Shown: positions 1 to 6,542 of the stretch, in pieces
How the letters are laid out: each line of letters starts with the position of its first letter
How positions within the stretch are numbered: position 1 is the first letter of the stretch
NCBI RefSeq assembly: GCF_900111775.1
Contig: NZ_FOJJ01000023.1
Location: forward strand, 248,001 to 312,000
Direction: 5' to 3'
From: Desulfuromonas acetexigens
GTDB taxonomy: Bacteria > Desulfobacterota > Desulfuromonadia > Desulfuromonadales > Trichloromonadaceae
DNA: 64,000 bases
Notes under the pieces: model-generated
Database searches by the model: none
What the model saw: only the letters and a program-made list of their open reading frames with translations
Told to the model about the DNA's origin: nothing
Position numbers and translations under genes: made by a program

Positions 1-405
1 ATAATGCTCGCGAAAAGCACGGGTGATAAAACGCACCCCGCCCATGGTCATAAAGCAGAAAACCCAGTCGAGAACGAGCACGGTTCGGGGAATTCCCCCC
101 CCGCGAAACGCCAGAAATGCATAGAGCAGCACAAGCAGCGACGCGATCACGTTGGCTTTGACGATCACCACCAGATCGGCCATGGAGACATAACGCCACC
201 AGCCCCGCAACAACCCGAGCCATCCAAAGACCCCCAGCTTGATCAGGAGCACCGCCGGAAGCAGGCTGTAAAAACGGGAAAGGTACGTCTCAGGAATCCG
301 GAAATCGAAACGCAGGGCAAAAGCCGCCCACAGGGAGCCAGCCACAATGGCCACCTGCAGAAGGATAATCAAAATAATCCGACTTCTTTCCAACACCCGT
401 TGCAT
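1..405 (-). CDS. Membrane-anchored nucleotide-sugar 4,6-dehydratase (WbpM/CapD/PglF type), N-terminal part only
   Basis: The gene starts at ATG 405 and runs off the left edge, so only 135 residues are visible. They hold about four hydrophobic segments (roughly residues 8-30, 46-68, 80-102 and 105-125) and the motif RFDFRIP followed by GWWRYVSMADL. That pattern is typical of the membrane half of WbpM/CapD-type enzymes, which convert UDP-GlcNAc to the 4-keto-6-deoxy sugar at the inner membrane. The catalytic SDR domain lies outside the window. The fused reductase/sugar transferase at 2975-4423 would be a natural next step for its product. The family call is fairly secure; the substrate is inferred. 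Confidence 0.75.
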   Translation of the reverse strand, partial: MQRVLERSRIILIILLQVAIVAGSLWAAFALRFDFRIPETYLSRFYSLLPAVLLIKLGVFGWLGLLRGWWRYVSMADLVVIVKANVIASLLVLLYAFLAFRGGGIPRTVLVLDWVFCFMTMGGVRFITRAFREHY

Positions 406-430
406 AAACCCCAAACTCCCCTTAAAAATT

Positions 431-739
431 TCAAGACAATTGAACTACCAGATACGATTGCGCAATCTTTTTTCTGAACGACTCGCCGAGAGTCGACCAA
501 TCGAGCAGATCTACCTTGAAGGGCAAATCCGATTCCGTGAAAGCTTCTTTCAGATCGAGCATCTGCAGACAAGGCAGCGGAACCGGGGAGATCACCACCA
601 GGTCCAGATCCGAAAAAGGCTTCAGGTTTTCACCATGCACCCGGGAACCAAAAGCCCAGACTTCCATCCCTGGAACAAGCGTCCTCAGAATTCGTTGAAT
701 GATCCGCAGATCCTTTGGTTCCACCTGCAATTCAGGCAT
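431..739 (-). CDS. MNT-type nucleotidyltransferase (antitoxin-like), 102 aa
   Basis: A minimal nucleotidyltransferase with the family signature FGSRVHG at residues 30-36, the metal-binding pair DLD at 44-46 and a third acidic residue at Asp77 (KVDLLD). Proteins of this kind pair with HEPN or HI0074-like partners; some AMPylate the HEPN toxin (MntA/HepT). The start ATG at 739 overlaps the stop of a 29-codon upstream frame (732-821) in ATGCCTGA, which suggests translational coupling. No full-length HEPN partner is present, so the gene is either orphaned or acts with a partner elsewhere. The family call is confident; the role is open. Confidence 0.75.
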   Translation of the reverse strand: MPELQVEPKDLRIIQRILRTLVPGMEVWAFGSRVHGENLKPFSDLDLVVISPVPLPCLQMLDLKEAFTESDLPFKVDLLDWSTLGESFRKKIAQSYLVVQLS

Positions 740-821
740 GGCGACGTTCGGAGTGAAGATAATCGAGGCTTCGCTGCAATTGCCGCAAGACTTTTTCGAA
801 AGAAGAAATATCGAGTTTCAC
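732..821 (-). pseudogene. Truncated HI0074-like partner remnant (29 codons)
   Basis: A GTG-initiated frame encodes VKLDISSFEKVLRQLQRSLD and nine more residues, then stops inside the start of the MNT gene. The LDISSFEKVLRQLQRSLDY stretch resembles the first helix of HI0074-type nucleotidyltransferase substrate-binding proteins, which are normally over 120 residues. It may be the stump of the lost partner, or it may now serve only as a translational leader for the MNT gene. Confidence 0.4.
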
Positions 822-857
822 GACCAATCCCGCGTTAAAGACAACCTGAGTTTTTTT

Positions 858-880
858 GACAGGATAAAAGCGGATAAGAA
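858..880. repeat. Short dispersed repeat (aggataaaagcggataag)
   Basis: The string AGGATAAAAGCGGATAAGAA sits downstream of the SecB-like gene. Near-identical copies occur at about 2521-2541 and 2877-2896, each just outside a gene. It appears to be a small dispersed intergenic repeat; no function is visible. Confidence 0.55.
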
Positions 881-884
881 CCAA

Positions 885-1352
885 TTACAGTCTTTGGCGA
901 TTTTGTGTCAATTGCACGGTGGGCAAGGTCACCCTCGGTAGACGCATGCGAAGACATTGACTGTTCAGCAGTTCCCGCCAATAGGGCCAGACATGGCCAC
1001 TGACATTCTGCAAGCAAAATGCATCAATACCCGCCTGATCCATGCGCTCCTGCATCCGGTATTCCGCGATAAACACCGCTTCAATAGTGGCCCGAGGGGA
1101 GGCTTTCGCGTCATTGTCGCTGTCGTGGACCCAGCGCGCGCCAAGATCGACAAACACGCGCAGCAAGTAACCGCCGGCATCCAGTTCCACGAGGCTGGAC
1201 GCCTTGAGAAAGTGCCTTGCCTGAAAGGTCAGCGTATCGAAATCAGCAGACTTCGGCTCAAAGTCCTCCATGCAGAGCGCCGTAACCTCACGGAGATAAA
1301 TGTCTTCGATCTCAAGCGTATCAATGGCTTTTTGCAACTCAGGGCTGATCAT
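885..1352 (-). CDS. SecB-like chaperone of a toxin-antitoxin-chaperone (TAC) operon
   Basis: A protein of about 155 residues with the look of the SecB-like family: a short N-terminal helix (ISPELQKAIDTLEI), beta strands with LRVFVDLGARWVHD and IEAVFIAEYRM, and a WPYWRELLNS segment matching the WPY(W/A)RE region of SecB proteins. The ATG at 1352 overlaps the antitoxin stop as ATGA, so I chose it over in-frame ATG 1358 and TTG 1367. In TAC systems this solo chaperone binds a C-terminal extension of the antitoxin and protects it from degradation. Third gene of the MqsR-MqsA-SecB operon. The C-terminus (RMRLPRVTLPTVQLTQNRQRL region) fits the strand-rich end of the fold. Confidence 0.75.
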   Translation of the reverse strand: MISPELQKAIDTLEIEDIYLREVTALCMEDFEPKSADFDTLTFQARHFLKASSLVELDAGGYLLRVFVDLGARWVHDSDNDAKASPRATIEAVFIAEYRMQERMDQAGIDAFCLQNVSGHVWPYWRELLNSQCLRMRLPRVTLPTVQLTQNRQRL

Positions 1353-1891
1353 CCACATTTTTTCCAATCCCGTTCGGATTCAGGGAGTGATGAAGACACA
1401 ACCTTGTAGTTATGACGTTTTTGCTGGAGGGCAGGCAACGGAAACGATGTCCAGCGCGGCGGACGCAAGTCTTCCATGCCGGCACGGTGTTTCAGAAAAG
1501 CCAGGGTTTCGGGAAGCTCCGCAGCCAGTCGCAACAACTTGTCCATCGCCTCAGACTGAGCCACGTCATCAGATTCATACTTGGAGAAGGCCACCGGTCC
1601 CCCACCGAAAAGTTTAGCGGCTTCAGCCTGGCTGATCCCCATCCGCTCACGCAGGGCACGCACTTCGGCGCCACTCAGTAATCCGTCAACCCGCTTTCTG
1701 AAAGCCATCATGGCACGTTTATTCGCTCGCAACTGAGCGGCGTCGCTCTGTTCGCCGCCACAAACATTGCACAGATGGTAGTGCAGATCCAGTTCAGCGG
1801 TTTGCCCTTTATATTCCACCTTGTTCTTGCCGATCTGCTCGTGAAGATGGCCTTCAGCGCACAGGGGACAGACCTGTAATGAATCATTCAT
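1349..1891 (-). CDS. mqsA: MqsA-family antitoxin with C-terminal extension (probable chaperone-addiction tail)
   Basis: 180 residues from ATG 1891, which is preceded by the Shine-Dalgarno AGAGGAG. The N-terminal zinc finger has CPLC at 8-11 and CNVC at 41-44. The Xre-type DNA-binding domain (about 72-125) contains GISQAEAAKLFGGG and AFSKYES, closely matching the E. coli MqsA helix-turn-helix. E. coli MqsA is 131 residues and ends near the point corresponding to residue 134 here. The extra 45 or so residues, rich in Trp, Pro and hydrophobics (LRPPRWTSFPLPALQQ), are where a SecB-binding chaperone-addiction region would be expected. The toxin lies 11 nt upstream and the SecB-like gene overlaps downstream. 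Confidence 0.85.
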   Translation of the reverse strand: MNDSLQVCPLCAEGHLHEQIGKNKVEYKGQTAELDLHYHLCNVCGGEQSDAAQLRANKRAMMAFRKRVDGLLSGAEVRALRERMGISQAEAAKLFGGGPVAFSKYESDDVAQSEAMDKLLRLAAELPETLAFLKHRAGMEDLRPPRWTSFPLPALQQKRHNYKVVSSSLPESERDWKKCG

Positions 1892-1902
1892 GGCGATCTC
1901 CT

Positions 1903-2325
1903 CTATGTTGAAAGGTGGCAAGAAACCAGAAGCAGCAGGGTACCGGTTTTGCCGATGGCAAATTTCAGGTAGTAATCAACGGCAAGTTCTTTACGCGCAG
2001 CCGGCACCCACTCACGACGGGTCAGGGTATATGCATCACAGGCGGCCCAAGGTCCGGCTGGTTGTTGTTGACACCACTGTGCACCGGAAAAACGCCCGAC
2101 CTTAACGGCTTCCACGATCAACTCGGCCAATTCATCCGCATCCAGGGCCAATTGTTGCACATCCTCAACACACCTTCGCGTCCAGACTCGAACAACGGAA
2201 CCTCCGGCTCCCAGTAATTCAAGAACCTCCGTTATCGGATACAACGGACCACCAGGTATTTTCCGATCACCACCAACTTCCGGCAAGTCGCCGGTAAAAC
2301 GTGAAACAATCATAACATTTACCAT
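1903..2325 (-). CDS. mqsR: MqsR-like type II toxin (mRNA interferase fold)
   Basis: 140 residues from ATG 2325; ATG 2313 is an alternative and neither has a strong Shine-Dalgarno. The second half follows the MqsR layout: LDADELAELIVEAV, then GRFSGAQWCQQ, then DYYLKFAIGKTGTLLLLVS, comparable to the VYLKITV...VLIVSF strands of E. coli MqsR. MqsR is a ribosome-independent mRNA endonuclease cutting mainly at GCU. The toxin-first order is that of E. coli mqsRA, and a palindrome over the start region is a candidate MqsA operator. It is longer than E. coli MqsR (98 residues). Family assignment is good; cleavage specificity is unknown. Confidence 0.75.
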   Translation of the reverse strand: MVNVMIVSRFTGDLPEVGGDRKIPGGPLYPITEVLELLGAGGSVVRVWTRRCVEDVQQLALDADELAELIVEAVKVGRFSGAQWCQQQPAGPWAACDAYTLTRREWVPAARKELAVDYYLKFAIGKTGTLLLLVSCHLST

Positions 2326-2335
2326 AGTGGTAAAT
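2317..2335. promoter_or_regulatory. Perfect palindrome over the toxin start: candidate MqsA operator
   Basis: ATTTACC-5 nt-GGTAAAT is a perfect 7-bp inverted repeat centred at 2326 and covering the ATG at 2325. MqsA of E. coli represses its own operon through short palindromes of the AACCT-N3-AGGTT kind, so a self-regulatory operator is a natural reading. A TTGACG box at 2357-2362 with a weak -10 (GTTGAT, 2334-2339) would place transcription initiation at the palindrome. Binding is inferred, not shown. Confidence 0.5.
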
Positions 2336-2437
2336 CAACAAGGCAAGGGATAGGAACGTCAAAACCCGGAGAGAGGGAATTTTCTGCAACCCTCATCCCG
2401 CGTTCCTCATCTTTGTCATGGCGGCAAACTTTTCAAA

Positions 2438-2545
2438 CCAGGTTTTTAATCCTGTTTTCATCAGCGCCCATCCGCCGTTATCTGCGTTCAACAACAGGGG
2501 TTAAGATCTTTTTTCGAACACGGATAAAAGCGGATAAGAACGGTA
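2438..2545. repeat. Dispersed intergenic repeat block (GCAGATAACGGCGGATGG type)
   Basis: Between the antitoxin-like gene and the toxin promoter region lies a block read on the minus strand as ATCCGCTTTTATCCGTGTTC and then GCAGATAACGGCGGATGGGC. It shares the ggataaaagcggataag core with 858-880 and 2877-2896. No open frame of interest lies within it. Confidence 0.45.
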
Positions 2546-2561
2546 GACTGCGTCTGCACTT

Positions 2562-2780
2562 TCACTTGAGCAGATCACGCACGCACTGCTTGGCTTCCGG
2601 AATGTCCAGAAATCGCGTTTTTCCTTCCGCGACACGCCGCTCACGCTCTCGCAGAACCTCCCCGTGCCAATCCGGTGAAGGTACGCTTTCCGGCTCCCTG
2701 GCGAGATCATCCCAGATTTCTTCTATCAACTGAAGTTTTTCTGCTGCCGTCATCCGGTCTAACGGGAGTGCAACATTCAT
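2562..2780 (-). CDS. Addiction-module component of the TIGR02574 type (orphan antitoxin), 72 aa
   Basis: ATG 2780 follows a strong Shine-Dalgarno (AAGGAGAA). The protein has the features of the small TIGR02574 antitoxin-like family: an N-terminal LPLDRMTAAEKLQLIEEIWD segment, an SPDWHGEVLRERERRV helix and length near 70 residues. Such genes normally sit directly before a RelE/ParE toxin. Here the 230 nt downstream contain only repeat DNA and then the MqsR operon, so no partner toxin is visible. It is either an orphan or a remnant of a decayed module. Confidence 0.75.
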   Translation of the reverse strand: MNVALPLDRMTAAEKLQLIEEIWDDLAREPESVPSPDWHGEVLRERERRVAEGKTRFLDIPEAKQCVRDLLK

Positions 2781-2871
2781 CGCATTCTCCTTAAATGGGT
2801 GATATGGATCAAAATCAACATACCACCCAATACCGTTGCAAACAACTCGCGCGGCTCAAGACGGTAAGGAA

Positions 2872-2970
2872 TCGGACAGGATAAAAGCGGATAACGGCGG
2901 ATTGGATTTTTGATTTTCCCACTCCCGACTCCCGACTCCCGACTCCCGACTCCCGACTCCCCACTCCCCA
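2872..2970. repeat. Heptamer tandem repeat (CGACTCC/CCACTCC) plus short dispersed repeat
   Basis: A copy of the ggataaaagcgg repeat (2877-2896) is followed at about 2918-2968 by seven tandem 7-bp units of the form CCGACTC, with CCCACTC variants at each end. The array ends five bases beyond the stop of the epimerase/sugar transferase gene at 2975. The same heptamer family recurs at 25869-25912, 26893-27022, 26258-26275 and 46387-46497. Confidence 0.8.
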
Positions 2971-2974
2971 CAAT

Positions 2975-4423
2975 CTACCCCCCCCGTACCCGGTCGCCGG
3001 AACCTTTGCCGGTGACGGTTTGGATGATGTACGAAAAGTACTTGCCGAGGGTCAAATCTTTGATCATCCGGTCATCGGTTTCGGCCAAAAGCTCTGGGGT
3101 CGACATGTCGATTTCATTCACCTGCGCCAAACCGGTAATCCCCGGTCTTACCGCATAAACTCCACGCTTCTCACGTTCGTTGATGAGCTCCTGCTGATTG
3201 AACAGGCAGGGACGCGGGCCGACCAGGCTCATCTCCCCCTTGAGCACATTCCATAACTGCGGCAACTCGTCGAGTTTGGTGCGCCGCAGAAAATTACCGA
3301 AAGGGGTAATGGCACTGCTGCTTGCCAGATGGCTGGCCACCGACGCCGTCCCCACTTTCATGGTCCGGAATTTCACCAGCACAAAAGGCTCTTTGTTTCT
3401 ACCGACGCGCTCCTGACGGAAAATGGGGGAGCCGGTATCGAAAAAGCCGAGCAGGGCAACCAGCAGCAACAGGGGAAATCCGACGATCAGTCCGAATAGC
3501 GCGAAGAGAATATCAAAGAAGCGGGTAAGAACAAGCAACATCGGTCTCTCTTTTCCGATAAACGCCACATCTGCCGGCTTGAGGATAAACGACCGCGGCG
3601 AAAAACCAAAATCCCTGATCGCCGGGTCATGGTCGAAAACCAGATCCTCATTCATCCGTCTCGCCATGGCCGGAGACCAATGACGGAAGCGCGGAAAGAG
3701 GCGAAGAAAAGAGACTCCCAGACCGAAGGCAAAGAGCGGAATAGAGAAAAGTCGGGGACGACGACCGAGGGCGTGAAAAACTCGGGTAACCATGTCCCGA
3801 TAGGACAGGGTCTCGCCGCCGGAGATGTTGTAGGCTCGGTTCGACACGAAGGACGCATTCAGGGCGAAGAGGCAGGCTTCCGCAACATTCTCCCCATGAA
3901 TCGGCTGGCGCAGGCCCCGGGCCGCACCGAAGAGGGGGAAAAAACCGAAGCGCCGGGCAAAGCGGGCTATCTCGGCGATATTCTTGTCGCGGCCACAGCC
4001 ATAGATCAGCGTCGGGCGCAGAATGATCCACTCAATGCCCCGGCTTTCGGCCCATTCGCGCAACTGTCGCTCCCCTTCCGCCAGACGACCGGCAACGGCT
4101 GTTTCCCGGGGATCCGCGGACTGTTGCTTGGTGAAAAGGCTGGTTGAGGAGAGCGCGACGATCCGACGGGCACCGTGGGCTTCAAGAAAAGAGAAATGAT
4201 CCGGCAAAACCCAGACCGGAGCAACGCAGATCCACTCGGTAATCGAAGTCGCAGGCAAACCAGGCTCCAGGCGGCGCCAGTCGACGCCGTCGAGAGAAGA
4301 ACCAAGTTCGGCCTGGCGGGAGAAAGCGATCGGTTGGCGGCCGCCCTTTAGCAACAAGTCAAGAACAGAGGCCCCGACCAGGCTACTCGCCCCCAACACT
4401 CCGACCGGCACCGATTTATTCAC
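2975..4423 (-). CDS. Bifunctional NAD-dependent 4-reductase/epimerase fused to initiating sugar-1-phosphate transferase (PHPT)
   Basis: About 482 residues. I chose GTG 4423 (Shine-Dalgarno GGGGGAGC) because longer frames run back into the upstream glycosyltransferase. Residues 1-280 are an extended SDR domain with the nucleotide loop GVLGASSLVG. The C-terminal 200 residues are a bacterial sugar transferase of the WcaJ/PglC class: one membrane hairpin (FFDILFALFGLIVGFP), then FRQERVGR, LRRTKLDELPQLWNVLKGEM and SLVGPRP. The C-terminal part would load the first sugar phosphate onto undecaprenyl phosphate. In Rhizobium the separate proteins WreQ and WreU do these steps for QuiNAc; a fused equivalent is inferred here. 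It overlaps its upstream neighbour by 8 nt. Confidence 0.85.
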   Translation of the reverse strand: MNKSVPVGVLGASSLVGASVLDLLLKGGRQPIAFSRQAELGSSLDGVDWRRLEPGLPATSITEWICVAPVWVLPDHFSFLEAHGARRIVALSSTSLFTKQQSADPRETAVAGRLAEGERQLREWAESRGIEWIILRPTLIYGCGRDKNIAEIARFARRFGFFPLFGAARGLRQPIHGENVAEACLFALNASFVSNRAYNISGGETLSYRDMVTRVFHALGRRPRLFSIPLFAFGLGVSFLRLFPRFRHWSPAMARRMNEDLVFDHDPAIRDFGFSPRSFILKPADVAFIGKERPMLLVLTRFFDILFALFGLIVGFPLLLLVALLGFFDTGSPIFRQERVGRNKEPFVLVKFRTMKVGTASVASHLASSSAITPFGNFLRRTKLDELPQLWNVLKGEMSLVGPRPCLFNQQELINEREKRGVYAVRPGITGLAQVNEIDMSTPELLAETDDRMIKDLTLGKYFSYIIQTVTGKGSGDRVRGG

Positions 4424-5351
4424 GCTCCCCCCAAACACGACGAAATCCCAAACGAACAACATGCCGTGCAGCAACCAGAACAAAACGCAACCACACCCCG
4501 GCAATGACCAGTCCCATCAGCCCCCAGGGATAGTCGTCACGGAAGAACTTGCGATAAAAACGGACCATCCCCCGATGTTTGTGCCATTCGACAAAGAAGG
4601 GGCGACTGCGGCTACAGGCGCCATGGACATGATCGACCCGGGCATCGGGGACAAACAGAATCTTCCAGCCTTTGCGGCGAAAGCGCAAACACCAGTCCAG
4701 GTCCTCGCAATGGAGGAAATAGCCCTCATCCCATTCGCCCACGTCGGCAATCGCCGCACGGCGCACCAGCATACAGGCACCGCTGATGGCCTCTACCTCA
4801 ATCGGGCCGGCGGGAAGGGGTTGTCGGTGCAGATTGAAGTCCTCGAACCAGTGGGGCCAACGCTGGGCGAATCGGGTCAAACCAAAAGCCGTAACAAACG
4901 AGCGCCAGGGCGTCGGGATAGCCCGTCGGCCACCAGCCTGCTCGCTGCCATCGGGATTGACCAGAAAGCCGCCGACCATTCCCACGGACGGATCGGATTG
5001 CAGAACCTCTAAAAGTCGGGATACGCAGCCGGACGACAGATGACAATCGGGATTGAGAAAAAAAATGTGGTCTTCTTGGGCATGACGGAGCCCGATATTG
5101 CAGGCGGCGGAGAAGCCGAGATTGGTGGGATTACGTATAATTTTGATCCGAGATTCGGATGCAAACAGCCTCTGTATGCGATCGATGCTGCCGTCTTCAG
5201 ACGCATTATCAACGACGATAATTTCAGCGACCTGCTCAAGAGTTGATTGCAGACATTCGCACAAAAAGTCCCCGGCATTATAATTGACAACCACCGCCGA
5301 AACAGGGTTCGGAAAAGAGTTCTTCTGTTCATACGCGCCATTGACCGTCAT
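4416..5351 (-). CDS. Glycosyltransferase family 2 (rhamnosyltransferase WbbL-like)
   Basis: 311 residues starting at ATG 5351, which overlaps the upstream stop as ATGA. GT-A fold signs: VSAVVVNYNAGDFL at the N-terminus, IIVVDNASEDGS, the metal-binding FLNPDC and the acceptor-side EDLDWCLRFRRKG. These are typical of WbbL/RfbF-type enzymes that add rhamnose or a similar sugar to lipid-linked glycan on the cytoplasmic face. A C-terminal hydrophobic stretch (LMGLVIAGVWLRFVLVAA) may tether it to the membrane. It follows a paralogous GT2, and the initiating transferase comes next, so it probably adds an early O-antigen sugar. The donor sugar is not determinable. Confidence 0.85.
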   Translation of the reverse strand: MTVNGAYEQKNSFPNPVSAVVVNYNAGDFLCECLQSTLEQVAEIIVVDNASEDGSIDRIQRLFASESRIKIIRNPTNLGFSAACNIGLRHAQEDHIFFLNPDCHLSSGCVSRLLEVLQSDPSVGMVGGFLVNPDGSEQAGGRRAIPTPWRSFVTAFGLTRFAQRWPHWFEDFNLHRQPLPAGPIEVEAISGACMLVRRAAIADVGEWDEGYFLHCEDLDWCLRFRRKGWKILFVPDARVDHVHGACSRSRPFFVEWHKHRGMVRFYRKFFRDDYPWGLMGLVIAGVWLRFVLVAARHVVRLGFRRVWGERE

Positions 5352-6307
5352 TGTCTTCCCCATCCCTTATACAAGGCCCGCCAGATGTGACGAGTGGAAA
5401 CAACCCGATCCCGCTGAATCAGTCGACGTTTCTCCCACATTTTCGGAAAACCGCGCAAGGCATCACGTTTCGCCCGGAAAACCGTCGGCCCTTTGCCCCG
5501 CCAGGCAAAAATCGCCAAGGTGACAAGATTAAGAAGCAGATGCAGGGGCAAACAAGACCAGAACAGCACCCCCGGCATATTTTTCACATAAGTCCAGATC
5601 AGATTGCGATGCCCATGGTACAGGGCGAAGTCGCTTTGGCCGCCCCCCGTCGTCGCCGAACCGACGTGATGAACCACGGAGGAAGGGACGAGCAGGGCCT
5701 TGTAACCTAACAATCGCAAACGAAAACCGAGATCCACATCCTCGACATAGCAGAAAAAATCCTCGTCGAAACCACCCACACGAAGAAAGGCGTCGGCGCG
5801 ATACAAGGCCGCCGCCGCGCAAGGGGAAAAAATTTCCCGAGGCTCTCGCGCCCCCTCGGAAACCGGGCGGCCATGCCCCGAACGCCACACCAACCCACTG
5901 ATATGATACACATCCCCCTCTCCATCCAGAAGATGAGGAACCCCGGCGATTACCTGCCTGCTGCCGAACATCGTGTAATCCGGATGGGCTTGCGCCGTTT
6001 CAACCAGTTGCTCCAGCCAATCCGGCTCGGGAAAAGCATCGGGGTTGAGTAGCGCTATCCATTCGCAGGAAGTCAACGCCCTCAGCGCCCGATTATTTCC
6101 CCCCGCGAAACCCAGATTGATAGAACTCTGAACGAGCGAAATCCAGGGATAACGGGTCGCGAAATCTTCGGGGGGGGGGTGCGTACTCGCGTTATCGATC
6201 ACAACCACCTGGAAATTTCGCCAGGTCTGCTTTCCCAGGTGATCCAGACAGCGCCGAAGCACCTCCCAGGAGTTGTAATTGACAATAATCACACAACAGC
6301 AAGGCAT
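5348..6307 (-). CDS. Glycosyltransferase family 2
   Basis: 319 residues from ATG 6307, with a GAGGAG sequence a little upstream. It has the GT-A motifs CVIIVNYNSWEVLRRCLDHL, VVIDNAST, ALLNPDAFPEPDWL (metal-binding Asp) and CYVEDVDLGFRLRLLG. Of the same subfamily as its downstream neighbour, with which it is translationally coupled (ATGA). It lies just after a terminator hairpin (6346-6382), so this gene may head a separate transcript with the next GT2 and the initiating transferase. Role: addition of a sugar to the O-antigen repeat; specificity unknown. Confidence 0.85.
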   Translation of the reverse strand: MPCCCVIIVNYNSWEVLRRCLDHLGKQTWRNFQVVVIDNASTHPPPEDFATRYPWISLVQSSINLGFAGGNNRALRALTSCEWIALLNPDAFPEPDWLEQLVETAQAHPDYTMFGSRQVIAGVPHLLDGEGDVYHISGLVWRSGHGRPVSEGAREPREIFSPCAAAALYRADAFLRVGGFDEDFFCYVEDVDLGFRLRLLGYKALLVPSSVVHHVGSATTGGGQSDFALYHGHRNLIWTYVKNMPGVLFWSCLPLHLLLNLVTLAIFAWRGKGPTVFRAKRDALRGFPKMWEKRRLIQRDRVVSTRHIWRALYKGWGRQ

Positions 6308-6345
6308 CCGAAAAAAACATCTCCTCTGCTAAACCGCTATTTCTT

Positions 6346-6382
6346 CGATAAAAATCCCCCTTGACCGCCGCGACCAAGGGGG
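6346..6382 (-). terminator. Rho-independent terminator after the DprE-like module
   Basis: On the minus strand, CCCCCTTG (6375-6382) pairs perfectly with CAAGGGGG (6356-6363) around an 11-nt loop and is followed by ATTTTTATC (T-run at 6350-6354). It lies about 160 nt past the stop of the DprE2-like gene, so it likely ends the transcript coming from the arabinose module. Confidence 0.7.
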
Positions 6383-6542
6383 ACTGAGGGGGCAGGGTCA
6401 ACCCCGGTGCTAGAATTTGAAAGATTCCGACAATACTCCTTTATCTTTCTGGGATGTTGGGTTCACGGTTTTCTGATTTTGATATCCGCTATTGACGACC
6501 GACCTCACAGTGGGCACTTGGATAATGTGTGCGCCCCAGCTT

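Noticed and set aside
1-477. 157-codon plus-strand frame at the left edge
   Set aside because: Low-complexity, His/Gln-rich shadow of the membrane dehydratase on the minus strand.
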